Part shown: in pieces, positions 52,307 to 62,101 of the stretch
Layout: the number at the start of each line of letters is the position of its first letter
How positions within the stretch are numbered: position 1 is the stretch's first letter
Assembly (NCBI GenBank): GCA_900770195.1
Contig: CAAGJI010000090.1
Span: 31,814 to 95,813 of the forward strand
Direction of reading: 5' to 3'
Origin: Oscillospiraceae bacterium
GTDB taxonomy: Bacteria; Bacillota; Clostridia; Oscillospirales; Ruminococcaceae
Length of the DNA: 64,000 nt
Notes under the pieces: model-generated
The model's input: the letters and a program-made list of their open reading frames with translations, nothing else
The model's database searches: none
Told to the model about the DNA's origin: nothing
Position numbers and translations under genes: made by a program

Positions 52307-53962
52307 ATGGAAGAGATTGAATTAAAAAAGAATTACAAAAAGCTTTCTGAAATACTTGTTGCAAAACTTTCAAGATATGTTCTTGTTCTGATTTTTGTAA
52401 TAGGGGTATTTGATGTTATATGTGGAAAATTTGGATTTTTTAATATAAGAAGCAGTTATCTTATTTTAACGGTTTTTGTTTGTATCGCTGTGTTTTTTGT
52501 TCCGTCTTTTATAACTGAAATACTTAATAAAGAAATTGAAAAATTGCCGTTTGTACTTTGTTTTTTATTTCCGGCGGCAATGGGGTATCTTTTTACGGCA
52601 ATAACAAATACAGGTGTTATTCTTTTTGTTATTCCGCTTATGATAATAACGCTTTATAACAACAAAAAATATCTGCTTATTATGTCGGGAACATCTGTTT
52701 TGTTTTCATTTGTTTCGTATTGTCTGAAATATTTTGTTCAAAGTTCTTTCGGATATGTAAACAGAACTTTTTCTGAATATATTATTACGCTTTACATACC
52801 TTGTTTAATGATAATTGCAATAGTTTCTGTTATATGCCTTGTCATTTCAACAAGATTTTCAGAACTCATAAATCAGATGCTTCTTTATACAAAAAAACTT
52901 GAACAGAAACAGGAAGACCTTGATCAGCTTTTAGACAGTTCCGGACTTCTAATAAATGCACAAAGTGCAGACTTAACATCTTCAATGCTTCCTGCAATTG
53001 TTCATATAATAAAAAATCTTTTGCATACAGATGAAGCAGTGCCTTATGTTGTGGGATTACATGAAGAAAAAAGATGGAATATAATTTCAGATGGCGGACA
53101 GTACAGCTATGCTGAAAAAGGCGACCATATACATATAGGTTTTAAAAGAAAGGCGTATTCTTTTTATTATACACAAAATAAAGATGACAGCGAACTCTTT
53201 ATGCTTGATATAGAAAGTTTTGCATTTCCTATCTATGAAAATTCAAAACTTGTGGGTTTTGCAGTTTTTTCAATAAGACTGCCTGCTGAAACAAGAAGTT
53301 CACTTATGACAGCTTACGGATTGCTTTCTAAAGCTGTTTCAAATGCAATTCTTAATAATAAAGTATTTTCAACGCAGGAAGAACTTGTTATGAATCTTGC
53401 GGAAATATGCGAAGCAAAAAGCGAACAGACAGGTCAGCACGTCAAGCGTATAGCTAAATATATGGAAATTTTCGGAAATGCACTCGGACTTGATTCTTTT
53501 GAAACAAAAGTTGTTTCAGTTGCATCAATGCTTCATGATGTGGGAAAACTTACAATACCTATTGAAATACTTGATAAGCCGGGAAAACTTACAGATGAAG
53601 AGTATGAAATAATCAAATCGCATACAAAAATAGGCTATGATATGCTGAAAAATTGTTCGGGAATCATTATGCAGCGTGCTGCACAAATGGCACTCCAGCA
53701 CCACGAAAGATGGGACGGCAGAGGATACAACAAAATTAAAGGTGAAGATATTGATTTTTATTCAAGATATGTTGCAGTTGCAGATGTTTTTGATGCACTT
53801 GCAAGTAAACGTTCATATAAACGTGCATGGACAAACGAAGAAGTTCGTGATGAAATAGTGAGATGCAAAGGAACTCAGTTCTGTCCTGATGCTGTTGATA
53901 AATTTGTTGAAAACTTTGATAAATTTGTCGAGGTACGAAACAGTATGCCTGACAGTGAATGA
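52307..53962 (+). CDS. Membrane HD-GYP domain protein
   Basis: A 551-residue predicted cyclic-di-nucleotide phosphodiesterase or signalling protein. Six or so membrane segments (about 18-185) are followed by a short coiled coil (EQKQEDLDQLL), a GAF-like sensory domain (about 205-345) and a C-terminal HD-GYP domain (about 355-545). The HD pair is His410-Asp411 in MLHDVGKL. The second signature reads HHERWDGRGYN (465-475), with Asn in place of the proline of GYP. No GGDEF domain is present. c-di-GMP hydrolysis is the usual role, but the substrate is not proven. Confidence 0.82.
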   Translation: MEEIELKKNYKKLSEILVAKLSRYVLVLIFVIGVFDVICGKFGFFNIRSSYLILTVFVCIAVFFVPSFITEILNKEIEKLPFVLCFLFPAAMGYLFTAITNTGVILFVIPLMIITLYNNKKYLLIMSGTSVLFSFVSYCLKYFVQSSFGYVNRTFSEYIITLYIPCLMIIAIVSVICLVISTRFSELINQMLLYTKKLEQKQEDLDQLLDSSGLLINAQSADLTSSMLPAIVHIIKNLLHTDEAVPYVVGLHEEKRWNIISDGGQYSYAEKGDHIHIGFKRKAYSFYYTQNKDDSELFMLDIESFAFPIYENSKLVGFAVFSIRLPAETRSSLMTAYGLLSKAVSNAILNNKVFSTQEELVMNLAEICEAKSEQTGQHVKRIAKYMEIFGNALGLDSFETKVVSVASMLHDVGKLTIPIEILDKPGKLTDEEYEIIKSHTKIGYDMLKNCSGIIMQRAAQMALQHHERWDGRGYNKIKGEDIDFYSRYVAVADVFDALASKRSYKRAWTNEEVRDEIVRCKGTQFCPDAVDKFVENFDKFVEVRNSMPDSE

Positions 53963-54040
53963 TTAGAGATTATATATTTAGTTGATTGTTTAATGAAATC
54001 TTAAAAAAATGTAAAAAACATATAATACTATGTTTTATAC

Positions 54041-54069
54041 TTGCAATTTTATGAAAAAAATGGTATACT
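54041..54069 (+). promoter_or_regulatory. Promoter of fhs
   Basis: -35 TTGCAA (54041-54046), 17-base spacer and -10 TATACT (54064-54069). The leader is about 90 bases with a weak GGCAGC/GCTGTC hairpin; I recognise no riboswitch in it. Confidence 0.65.
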
Positions 54070-54166
54070 ATAAGAGTATTATTTTTTATAGAAGAAATCG
54101 GCAGCTTGTGTAAAAGCAGGCTGTCTGAAATATTTTATATGGTTACTGTACCGAGAAAGGACTTTT

Positions 54167-55837
54167 ATGCTTACAGATATTGAAATTGCACAGAATGCTG
54201 ATATTAAACCAATTTCAGAAATTGCTTCGGAACTTGGAATTGATGAAAAGTACATTGAACAATACGGTCATTACAAGGCTAAAATTTCTGAAGAGTATAT
54301 CAAGAAGGTTTCAGAAAATAAGGACGGAAAACTTATACTTGTTACTGCAATTAATCCGACACCTGCCGGAGAAGGAAAAACAACTGTAAGTGTCGGACTT
54401 GCTGATGCACTTCACAGAATGGGCAAAAAGTCAGTTCTTGCACTTCGTGAACCGTCACTTGGACCTGTTTTTGGTATTAAAGGCGGTGCAGCAGGAGGAG
54501 GATATGCACAGGTTATTCCTATGGAAGATATAAACCTTCATTTTACAGGTGATATGCACGCAATAACTTCCGCAAACAATCTTCTTTGTGCTTTGATTGA
54601 TAATCATATGCAGCAGGGGAATGAACTTGGAATTGATCAGCGTCAGATATTTATTAAAAGATGCCTCGATATGAACGACAGAGCATTAAGAAATATCGTT
54701 ATAGGAATGGGAAGAAAAATTGACGGTATTCCTCGTCAGGACGGTTTTGAAATTACAGTTGCATCTGAAGTTATGGCTATTCTTTGCCTTTCAAAAGATT
54801 TGGCAGACCTTAAAGAACGCCTTGGAAATATACTTGTTGCAAACACTTATGATGGAAAACCTGTTTATGCAAGAGAACTTAAGGCGGAAGGTTCAATGAC
54901 AGCACTTTTAAAAGATGCACTTAAACCAAACCTTGTACAGACTCTTGAACATACACCTGCGTTCCTCCACGGCGGACCATTTGCAAATATTGCACACGGC
55001 TGCAATTCTGTAAGAGCTACAAAACTTGCTCTTAAACTTGGCGATTATTGCGTTACAGAAGCGGGATTTGGTTCAGACCTTGGTGCAGAAAAATTCTTTG
55101 ACATAAAATCAAGATATGCAGGACTTAAACCGAATTGTGTTGTGCTTGTTGCAACAATAAAGGCACTTAAATATAATGGCGGAGTTAAAAAAGAGGACGT
55201 TAAGGAAGAAAATGTTGAAGCACTTAGAAAGGGTATTGTAAACCTTGGTGTTCATATTGAAAACCTTAGAAAGTTTGGTGTTCCTGTTGTTGTTGCAATG
55301 AACAGATTTGCCACTGACACAGATGAAGAAATAGCTGTTGTAAAGGAATTTTGCGGAAATCTTGGTGCAGAAGTTTGTCTTTGCGAGGTGTTTGCAAAGG
55401 GAGGCGAAGGAGGCCTTGAACTTGCTGAAAAGGTTGTTGAAACAATTGATAAAAATGAAGCGGATTTCAAGTGTCTTTACGATTTAAACCTTGGAATAAA
55501 GGAAAAAATCGGTGTACTTGCAAAGGAAATATATCACGCAGAAAATGTTCAGTATACAACAGCCGCTGAAAAGTCGCTTAAACAGATTGCTTCACTCGGT
55601 TATGAAAATCTTCCTGTATGTGTTGCAAAAACACAGTATTCACTTTCAGATGACCCGACAAAACTCGGCAGTCCTGAAGGTTACACAATGACGGTTTCAG
55701 ACTTGCATTTAAGCAGCGGTGCAGGATTTGTTGTAGTTTATATGGGCAGCATTATGACAATGCCGGGACTTCCTAAAGTTCCTGCCGCAAACAAAATTGA
55801 CTGTAATGAAAACGGCGTAATTTCGGGATTGTTCTAA
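54167..55837 (+). CDS. fhs: Formate--tetrahydrofolate ligase
   Basis: ATP-dependent formation of 10-formyl-THF from formate, feeding one-carbon metabolism. It has 556 residues, the family length. The P-loop region is TAINPTPAGEGKTTVSVGL (about residues 58-76), with the characteristic EPSLGPVFGIKGGAAGGGYAQ shortly after and LHFTGDMHAIT. AGAAAGGA precedes the start. It begins a run with tsaE, tsaB, rpiB and upp. The cell therefore probably uses formate as a one-carbon source, common in anaerobic Clostridia. Confidence 0.97.
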   Translation: MLTDIEIAQNADIKPISEIASELGIDEKYIEQYGHYKAKISEEYIKKVSENKDGKLILVTAINPTPAGEGKTTVSVGLADALHRMGKKSVLALREPSLGPVFGIKGGAAGGGYAQVIPMEDINLHFTGDMHAITSANNLLCALIDNHMQQGNELGIDQRQIFIKRCLDMNDRALRNIVIGMGRKIDGIPRQDGFEITVASEVMAILCLSKDLADLKERLGNILVANTYDGKPVYARELKAEGSMTALLKDALKPNLVQTLEHTPAFLHGGPFANIAHGCNSVRATKLALKLGDYCVTEAGFGSDLGAEKFFDIKSRYAGLKPNCVVLVATIKALKYNGGVKKEDVKEENVEALRKGIVNLGVHIENLRKFGVPVVVAMNRFATDTDEEIAVVKEFCGNLGAEVCLCEVFAKGGEGGLELAEKVVETIDKNEADFKCLYDLNLGIKEKIGVLAKEIYHAENVQYTTAAEKSLKQIASLGYENLPVCVAKTQYSLSDDPTKLGSPEGYTMTVSDLHLSSGAGFVVVYMGSIMTMPGLPKVPAANKIDCNENGVISGLF

Positions 55838-55840
55838 AAT

Positions 55841-56278
55841 ATGAAAATTATTACACACTCACCTGAGGAAACAATAGACCTTGGGAAAAAGATAGGAAGT
55901 TTATTGAAAAAGGGCGATTTTATCGCTTTCAGCGGTGATCTTGGTGCAGGAAAAACAACCCTGACAAGAGGCATTGCAATAGGTTGCGGACTTGATGATG
56001 AAGTCACGTCGCCGACTTTTTCAATTGTAAACGAATATGATTCAAAAATACCCATATATCATTTTGATATGTACAGGATAATAAATTCAACCGAACTTGA
56101 ATTTACAGGATTTTATGACTATCCTCTTGATGAAAGCATATTCATAATAGAATGGTCAGAAAATATAAAGGATATTATTCCGCCTGATGCAATCAGAATT
56201 GATATAAAATATATAGATGAAAATACGAGAGAAGTTAACGTAGAAGGTGATTTAAGATTTGCTGATACTTGGAATTGA
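55841..56278 (+). CDS. tsaE: tRNA threonylcarbamoyladenosine biosynthesis ATPase TsaE
   Basis: Part of the TsaBDE complex that makes t6A37 in ANN-decoding tRNAs. It has 145 residues. Walker A GDLGAGKTTL is near residue 32-41, with the downstream TSPTFSIVNEY and HFDMYRI motifs of the family. It starts 3 bases after the fhs stop with no obvious ribosome-binding site. The end overlaps tsaB by 20 bases. tsaD, the catalytic partner, is not in the window. Confidence 0.93.
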   Translation: MKIITHSPEETIDLGKKIGSLLKKGDFIAFSGDLGAGKTTLTRGIAIGCGLDDEVTSPTFSIVNEYDSKIPIYHFDMYRIINSTELEFTGFYDYPLDESIFIIEWSENIKDIIPPDAIRIDIKYIDENTREVNVEGDLRFADTWN

Positions 56279-56942
56279 AACATCGGGAAAAACTGCATCA
56301 TGTGCAGTTTATGACAGCGAAAAAAAGTCTGTTCGTGGGGAATTTACCGTTAAAACAGAAAAAATGCAGTCACAAATTATATTGCCTATGTGCGAAAAAC
56401 TTCTTGAAGAAACAGAACTTGAACTTTCGGATATTGATTCTTTTGCTGTTTCAAAAGGTCCGGGGTCATATACAGGAATAAGAATAGGTATTTCGGCTGT
56501 TAAGGCAATTACTTATTCCTTAAATAAAAAATGTTGCGGAGTTTCGGAACTTTTTGCACTTGCTGTAAGAACAAATGTTGAAAACGGCATAGTTTGCAGT
56601 ATAATCAAAGCAAGACAAAATCTTGTTTACTGTGCTGTTTACAAAAATCCTCTTGGAAAATGCGAAGAAATATTCTCTGAATGTATAACTGAAAGTGAAA
56701 ATCTTGATGGATTTTTACGCAATTTGAACGAGAATATAATACTTACAGGTCCTGATTCAGCAGAATTTGCTGATAAATATAAAAATGAAAAATATAAACC
56801 TGCTGATGTACTTTGCAGGGAACAGAACGCTGTTTCACTTTGCAGGGCAGCTGAAATTATCGGATTTTATGATGCGGATAAACTTGATGCATCATATCTT
56901 CAGCTTACAGAGGCAGAAAGAAACTTAAAAAATAAGGAGTAA
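56259..56942 (+). CDS. tsaB: tRNA threonylcarbamoyladenosine biosynthesis protein TsaB
   Basis: An inactive-ATPase-fold partner of TsaD, 227 residues. The N-terminus LGIETSGKTASCAVYD and the motif SKGPGSYTGIRIGISAVKA are diagnostic. The start is TTG at 56259, inside the end of tsaE, with AAGGTG about ten bases upstream; no ATG is available nearby. RimI, which often follows tsaB, is absent; rpiB follows instead. Confidence 0.92.
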   Translation: MLILGIETSGKTASCAVYDSEKKSVRGEFTVKTEKMQSQIILPMCEKLLEETELELSDIDSFAVSKGPGSYTGIRIGISAVKAITYSLNKKCCGVSELFALAVRTNVENGIVCSIIKARQNLVYCAVYKNPLGKCEEIFSECITESENLDGFLRNLNENIILTGPDSAEFADKYKNEKYKPADVLCREQNAVSLCRAAEIIGFYDADKLDASYLQLTEAERNLKNKE

Positions 56943-56945
56943 AAA

Positions 56946-57383
56946 ATGGTTTATATCGGATGTGACCATGCAGGTTACGAAATAAAAAATGATATTGCAA
57001 AATATCTTGAAGAAAATAATATTGAATACAAAGACCTTGGCTGTAACGGCGAAAAAGTCGATTATCCTGTAATTGCTGAAAAAGTTTGCACAGGCGTTCT
57101 TGAAGATGTTGAAAATAATAAAGGCATACTTATATGCGGTACAGGCATCGGAATGAGTATTGCTGCAAACAAAATAAAAGGAATCAGGGCGGCACACTGC
57201 ACTGATGAATACAGTTCAAAATACACAAGACTTCACAATAATGCAAATGTTCTTTGCATGGGTGCGAGAATAACAGGTTCAGGTCTTGCACTTGAAATTG
57301 CAGAAGTTTTCCTTAACACAGAATTTGAAGGTGGACGACACCAGAGAAGAATAGATTTAATCGATAGATTAGAAGAAATTTAA
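56946..57383 (+). CDS. rpiB: Ribose-5-phosphate isomerase B
   Basis: Interconverts ribose-5-P and ribulose-5-P (RpiB/LacAB fold), 145 residues. The N-terminal IGCDHAGYEIK, the central CGTGIGMSIAANK with the catalytic Cys region, and HNNANVLCMGAR are conserved. AAGGAG precedes the start in the end of tsaB. Its neighbour upp uses PRPP, a downstream product of ribose-5-P, a plausible metabolic link. Confidence 0.95.
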   Translation: MVYIGCDHAGYEIKNDIAKYLEENNIEYKDLGCNGEKVDYPVIAEKVCTGVLEDVENNKGILICGTGIGMSIAANKIKGIRAAHCTDEYSSKYTRLHNNANVLCMGARITGSGLALEIAEVFLNTEFEGGRHQRRIDLIDRLEEI

Positions 57384-57402
57384 TTTTTGGGAGGTTATAT
57401 TT

Positions 57403-58032
57403 ATGGCAAAATTAACAATCATCGATCATCCATTGGTACAGCACAAACTTTCTCTTATGAGAGATAAAACAACAGGTGTAAAAGAATTCAGAGAACTTAT
57501 GGCGGAAACAGCAATGCTTTTGTGCTATGAAGCAACAAGAGATTTACCTCTTAAAACAATTGAAACTGAAACACCGCAGGGTATTGCAAAGTCAAACATC
57601 ATTTCAGGAAGAAAACTTGCAGTTGTTCCTATACTCAGAGCAGGTCTTGGTATGATAGACGGCGTTGTAAAGCTTATTCCTGCCGCTAAAATCGGACATA
57701 TAGGAATGTTCCGTGACCCTGGCACAATGACACCTGTACGTTACTACACAAAATTCCCTGATGATATTGCGGAACGTGAAGTAATTGTAGTTGATGCAAT
57801 GCTTGCAACAGGCACATCAGCAGTAGAAGCAATCAACGAAGTAAAGTCATATGGTGTAAAGAGAGTAAAATATATCTGCATACTTTGTTCACCTGAAGGT
57901 GCATCGCACCTTATGGAATCACACCCTGATGTTGAAATTATCTGTGCAGGAGAAGATAAGGGACTTAATGAAAACGGTTATATTATCCCTGGTCTTGGTG
58001 ATGCAGGCGACAGACTCTTTGGCACAAAATAA
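57403..58032 (+). CDS. upp: Uracil phosphoribosyltransferase
   Basis: Pyrimidine salvage: uracil and PRPP give UMP. It has 209 residues. The N-terminal HPLVQHKLSLMRDKTT, the region PILRAGLGM, the PRPP loop VVDAMLATGTSAVEAI and the C-terminal uracil-binding YIIPGLGDAGDRLFGT are all intact. GGGAGG precedes the start. It complements the de novo pyr operon and pyrE in this window. Confidence 0.97.
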   Translation: MAKLTIIDHPLVQHKLSLMRDKTTGVKEFRELMAETAMLLCYEATRDLPLKTIETETPQGIAKSNIISGRKLAVVPILRAGLGMIDGVVKLIPAAKIGHIGMFRDPGTMTPVRYYTKFPDDIAEREVIVVDAMLATGTSAVEAINEVKSYGVKRVKYICILCSPEGASHLMESHPDVEIICAGEDKGLNENGYIIPGLGDAGDRLFGTK

Positions 58033-58056
58033 AAATATCATAAGAATATAGGATAC

Positions 58057-58107
58057 GACAGTGGTTTTAGTTTCTGAAAAAAGGAAATGAGAATCGCTGT
58101 CTTTTGT
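58057..58107 (+). terminator. Imperfect hairpin after upp
   Basis: GACAGTGG... pairs imperfectly with ...CGCTGTC (58057-58101) with several G-U pairs, followed by a T-rich tail. It likely ends the fhs-upp transcript. Confidence 0.55.
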
Positions 58108-58128
58108 TAAAAGGTTAAAAGGTCTTTT

Positions 58129-59391
58129 ATGGAGTTTAACAAAAAAAATATAAAAATCATACTTGGAATAATATCTTTTACAATAATTTTTGCAGCAGTC
58201 TGCATAAGGTTCAGTGATTTTTTAACATTTGTTTCATCAGTCTTTTCTGTTATTATGCCATTTGTTGCAGGTGGTGCAATTGCATTTGTGCTGAATGTAT
58301 TTATGAAATTATTTGAAGAAAAGATATTTAAAAAAGTAAAATTTAAAAAACTTAAAAGAATAACATCTCTTATCCTTACCATTTTATTTGTTCTTCTTGT
58401 AATTCTTATAACTATCAGAGTTGTTGTCCCTGAAGTTGCGGATTCTATTATATCTATTACAAAAGAAATTCCTGACAAAATATCACTTTTGAGTGAGTGG
58501 CTTAATGTAAAATTAAATGATATAAGTAATATTGATAAAATAATTGATACACTTACAAAAAAAATTCAGGATTTCAAAACAGCTGATATAAACGAACTTA
58601 TAAAAATGTTTTCGCCTGTTTTGTCGGTTGTTTCATCTACTTTTGGAATAGTTTCAGGAACTATATCAACAATTGCAAGTTCATTTATAGCAATAGTATT
58701 TGCAATTTATGTTCTTTTGCAGAAAGAAAGGCTTTTAAGACAAAGCAGACAGATAGTATATGCTTTATTTAAAGAAAAAACAGCGGATAGAATATGTAAA
58801 GTATGTTCATTATCAAATAAAACTTTTCAGAATTTTATAACAGGTCAATGCACAGAATCGCTTATACTTGGAACAATGTTTTTTGTAAGTATGCTTATAT
58901 TCAGAATGCCTTATGCACTTATGGTAGCACTTTTAATAGCTGTAACATCGCTTATACCTATAGTTGGTGCATTTATCGGCTGTATAGTCGGTGCATTGCT
59001 TATATTCATTGAAAGCCCGCAGAAAGCAATTATATTTGTTATAATGTTTTTGATTTTGCAGCAAATAGAGGGAAATCTTATTTATCCTCACGTTGTGGGA
59101 AATTCAGTCGGACTGCCATCTATGTGGGTACTTTTTGCCGTAACAGTTGGCGGAAATCTTATGGGTGTTTTTGGAATGCTTGTGTTTATACCTTTAAGTT
59201 CAGTTGTATATGAACTTATCAGCATTTTCATTTTAAAAAGACTTCGTGAAAAAAATATACCGGCTGAAAAATATATTAATGAAAGTAATAATGATGATAA
59301 ACATGAAAAAAAATCAGATATACCGAAAAAGAAAAAAGGTTTATTTAGCAGGAAGAATAAAACTGCTGTAAAAGCAGATGCGAAAAAATAA
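58129..59391 (+). CDS. AI-2E family permease
   Basis: A 420-residue membrane protein of PF01594 type, with about eight hydrophobic segments: two near the N-terminus, a paired central hairpin after a soluble region (about 100-160), and four in the last third with YPHVVGNSVGLPSMWVLFAV. A Lys-rich cytoplasmic tail ends the protein (KSDIPKKKKGLFSRKNK). Family members have been linked to export of AI-2 or to ion antiport; the substrate is open. AAAGG lies upstream. The gene seems to stand alone. Confidence 0.85.
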   Translation: MEFNKKNIKIILGIISFTIIFAAVCIRFSDFLTFVSSVFSVIMPFVAGGAIAFVLNVFMKLFEEKIFKKVKFKKLKRITSLILTILFVLLVILITIRVVVPEVADSIISITKEIPDKISLLSEWLNVKLNDISNIDKIIDTLTKKIQDFKTADINELIKMFSPVLSVVSSTFGIVSGTISTIASSFIAIVFAIYVLLQKERLLRQSRQIVYALFKEKTADRICKVCSLSNKTFQNFITGQCTESLILGTMFFVSMLIFRMPYALMVALLIAVTSLIPIVGAFIGCIVGALLIFIESPQKAIIFVIMFLILQQIEGNLIYPHVVGNSVGLPSMWVLFAVTVGGNLMGVFGMLVFIPLSSVVYELISIFILKRLREKNIPAEKYINESNNDDKHEKKSDIPKKKKGLFSRKNKTAVKADAKK

Positions 59392-59415
59392 GAAAATTAA
59401 ATTAAAATATAATAC

Positions 59416-59444
59416 TTGATTTATATATTCTAAAATGTTATAAT
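59416..59444 (+). promoter_or_regulatory. Promoter of nadE
   Basis: -35 TTGATT (59416-59421), 17-base spacer and consensus -10 TATAAT (59439-59444). Confidence 0.7.
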
Positions 59445-59486
59445 ATAAAAGATAACATCAATAAAATGGTAAAGGAGGAAAATGCT

Positions 59487-61406
59487 ATGTTTGATGGTTT
59501 TGTTAAAACAGCCTGCTGTTCACCTAAAATTATACTTGCTGACTGTATTGGAAACGGTTCAAAAATATATGATACAATTGAAGAAATGGCAAAAGAAAAC
59601 GTTTCGCTTGTAGTTTTTCCTGAGCTGTCTTTAACCGGTTACACGTGTGAAGACCTGTTTTTGCAGAGTGTTTTGCTGAAAGAAGCTGAAAAAGTTCTGA
59701 AGCATATTATTAAACGTACAAAAGATTTTGATATAGTAAGTATTATCGGATTGCCTGTTTCAGTTGATGACAAACTTTACAACTGTGCAGCGGCGGTATG
59801 TCACGGAAAACTTCTGGGACTTGTTCCAAAAATAAATATTCCGAATTATTCTGAATTTTATGAGGTAAGACATTTCACATCGGGTGAAGATGTTACAGCG
59901 AGAGAAATATCTTTCGCAGATCAGCAGACAATGTTCGGAAGGAATATTATTTTCAAAAGTAATATTTTTTCTTTTGGTATTGAAATATGCGAAGATTTAT
60001 GGGTGGCAGATACACCATCATCTGAACTTGCAAAAGCAGGTGCACAGATAATATGCAACCTTTCTGCAAGCGATGAGGTTATAGGCAAATCTGAATATAG
60101 AAAAACCCTTGTTATGGCAAAAAGCGGAAGTGCTTTCTGCGGCTATCTTTATTGCAATGCAGGAATAGGCGAGTCAACAACGGACAAAGTATTTTCAGGT
60201 CACAGTATGATTGCTGAAAATGGCAGTTTGCTGGCTGAATCTGAACTTTTTTCAAATGAATCACTGATTGCTGACATTGACATTCAGAAAATTCAGTATG
60301 AAAGAAGAAAAACAAATTCTTTTGTAAAATCAAAGGAAAAATTTTATGAAGTGCCTTTTGAATTGCCGATTGTTCCCCTTGAACTTAGCAATAAATATTA
60401 TCCATATCCATTTGTTCCAAAGAAAAAAGATGTGCTTGACGGCAGATGCAAGGACATTTTAAACATACAGTCAGTAGGGCTTGCAACAAGACTTTCTGCA
60501 ATAGGAAGCAGCTGCAAGGCGGTCGTGGGACTTTCAGGCGGACTTGATTCAACCCTTTCATTAATAGTCATTGCACACGCTTTCGACAAACTTGGAAGAA
60601 ATCACAGTGATATAAAAGCAATAACAATGCCTTGTTTTGGTACAACAGACAGAACATATAACAACGCCTGCAAACTTGCAAAGTCCTATGGTGCGGAACT
60701 TATTGAAATACCTATACAGGAAAGTGTAAAACAGCATTTCAAAGACATCGGACATAATGAAGATGTGCATGACGTTACATATGAAAATTGTCAGGCAAGA
60801 GAAAGAACACAGGTTCTTATGGACTATGCAAACAGCATAGGCGGGATTGTTGTGGGAACAGGCGACCTTTCTGAACTTGCACTTGGATGGGCGACATATA
60901 ACGCAGACCATATGAGTATGTACAATGTGAATTGTTCAATCCCTAAAACACTTGTGAGATATATTGTTGAATATGAAGCAGATAATTCAGGGGGTGAACT
61001 TTCAGAAACTTTAAGAGATATACTGGATACACCTGTAAGTCCTGAACTTCTTCCGCCTACAGGAAACGGAAAAATTTCTCAGAAAACAGAAGAAATAGTA
61101 GGACCTTATGAACTGCACGACTTTTTCCTTTATTATATGCTAAGATTTGGATTTGAACCGAAGAAAATATTCCGTCTTGCGTTAAATGCTTTTGATGGTG
61201 TTTATGATGAAAAAACTATTTTAAAATGGGAAGAAATCTTCTATAAAAGATTTTTCACACAGCAGTTTAAGCGTTCATGTCTGCCTGATGGTCCAAAAGT
61301 CGGAACGGTTACACTTTCACCTCGTGGTGACTGGAGAATGCCAAGTGATGCAAACGGAAAAATCTGGTTCAAACAGATTGAAGAGTTAAAACAGATTATA
61401 AAATAA
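59487..61406 (+). CDS. nadE: Glutamine-dependent NAD+ synthetase
   Basis: Makes NAD from deamido-NAD using glutamine nitrogen. It has 639 residues and two domains. The N-terminal nitrilase-type glutaminase (about 1-280) has Glu46 in VFPELSLTGYTCED and Cys168 in GIEICEDLW. The C-terminal synthetase domain has the ATP loop GLSGGLDST and the motif GTGDLSELALGWATYN. The start is ATG 59487, spaced from AAAGGAGG; an upstream in-frame ATG at 59466 precedes that site and is unlikely. The gene is followed closely by pyrE. Confidence 0.95.
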   Translation: MFDGFVKTACCSPKIILADCIGNGSKIYDTIEEMAKENVSLVVFPELSLTGYTCEDLFLQSVLLKEAEKVLKHIIKRTKDFDIVSIIGLPVSVDDKLYNCAAAVCHGKLLGLVPKINIPNYSEFYEVRHFTSGEDVTAREISFADQQTMFGRNIIFKSNIFSFGIEICEDLWVADTPSSELAKAGAQIICNLSASDEVIGKSEYRKTLVMAKSGSAFCGYLYCNAGIGESTTDKVFSGHSMIAENGSLLAESELFSNESLIADIDIQKIQYERRKTNSFVKSKEKFYEVPFELPIVPLELSNKYYPYPFVPKKKDVLDGRCKDILNIQSVGLATRLSAIGSSCKAVVGLSGGLDSTLSLIVIAHAFDKLGRNHSDIKAITMPCFGTTDRTYNNACKLAKSYGAELIEIPIQESVKQHFKDIGHNEDVHDVTYENCQARERTQVLMDYANSIGGIVVGTGDLSELALGWATYNADHMSMYNVNCSIPKTLVRYIVEYEADNSGGELSETLRDILDTPVSPELLPPTGNGKISQKTEEIVGPYELHDFFLYYMLRFGFEPKKIFRLALNAFDGVYDEKTILKWEEIFYKRFFTQQFKRSCLPDGPKVGTVTLSPRGDWRMPSDANGKIWFKQIEELKQIIK

Positions 61407-61426
61407 AATTCAAGGGAGTATAAAAA

Positions 61427-62086
61427 ATGACATACAAAGAAAGTTTTATTAAATTTATGGTAGATTGCGGAGTGCTTACTTTTGGTGACTTTACTCTTAA
61501 AAGCGGCAGAAAAGCACCTTATTTTGTAAATACAGGCAACTATAAAACAGGTAAACAGCTTGCAAAACTTGGTGAATACTATGCAGAATGTATAAATGAC
61601 CACAAAATCGAAGTTGAAACACTTTTCGGACCTGCTTACAAAGGTATTCCGCTTTCAGTTGCGGCAGCCGTTGCACTTGGAAATAATTTTGATAAAGATG
61701 TTAACTATTGTTTTGACAGAAAAGAAGTAAAAGATCACGGCGAAGGCGGACTTTTTGTTGGAAGAAAGCCTGTTGACGGTGAAAAAATCGTTATAATCGA
61801 AGATGTTATGACATCGGGAAAAGCTCTTGATGAAGTTTATCCAAAATTAAAATCAGCAGCAGATGTAAATATAACAGGTATGGTTATAACTGTTGACAGA
61901 CAGGAAAAGGCACTTAACAGTGAAAAATCAGCTGTTCAGAATGCAAAAGAAAAATATGGTGTTGATGTTTATTCAATTGTTACAATGACAGATATTATAA
62001 AAGCAATTGAAGATGGAGTTATACCTTTTAAAGAATATCTCAGTCAGATGAAAGAATACAGAGCAAAATATGGTATAGCTGAATAA
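61427..62086 (+). CDS. pyrE: Orotate phosphoribosyltransferase
   Basis: Converts orotate and PRPP to OMP, 219 residues. The PRPP loop IVIIEDVMTSGKALDEV is near residue 122-138, with FTLKSGRKAPYFVNTG near the N-terminus. GGGAG precedes the start. It lies away from the pyr operon at 33748-40831 and shows no PyrR leader of its own, so it may escape that control. Confidence 0.95.
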   Translation: MTYKESFIKFMVDCGVLTFGDFTLKSGRKAPYFVNTGNYKTGKQLAKLGEYYAECINDHKIEVETLFGPAYKGIPLSVAAAVALGNNFDKDVNYCFDRKEVKDHGEGGLFVGRKPVDGEKIVIIEDVMTSGKALDEVYPKLKSAADVNITGMVITVDRQEKALNSEKSAVQNAKEKYGVDVYSIVTMTDIIKAIEDGVIPFKEYLSQMKEYRAKYGIAE

Positions 62087-62101
62087 AGGGAGGTTTCAGA
62101 T

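Noticed and set aside
54070..54166. Tetrahydrofolate riboswitch upstream of fhs
   Set aside because: The leader has only a weak short hairpin and lacks the conserved THF riboswitch core as far as I can see.
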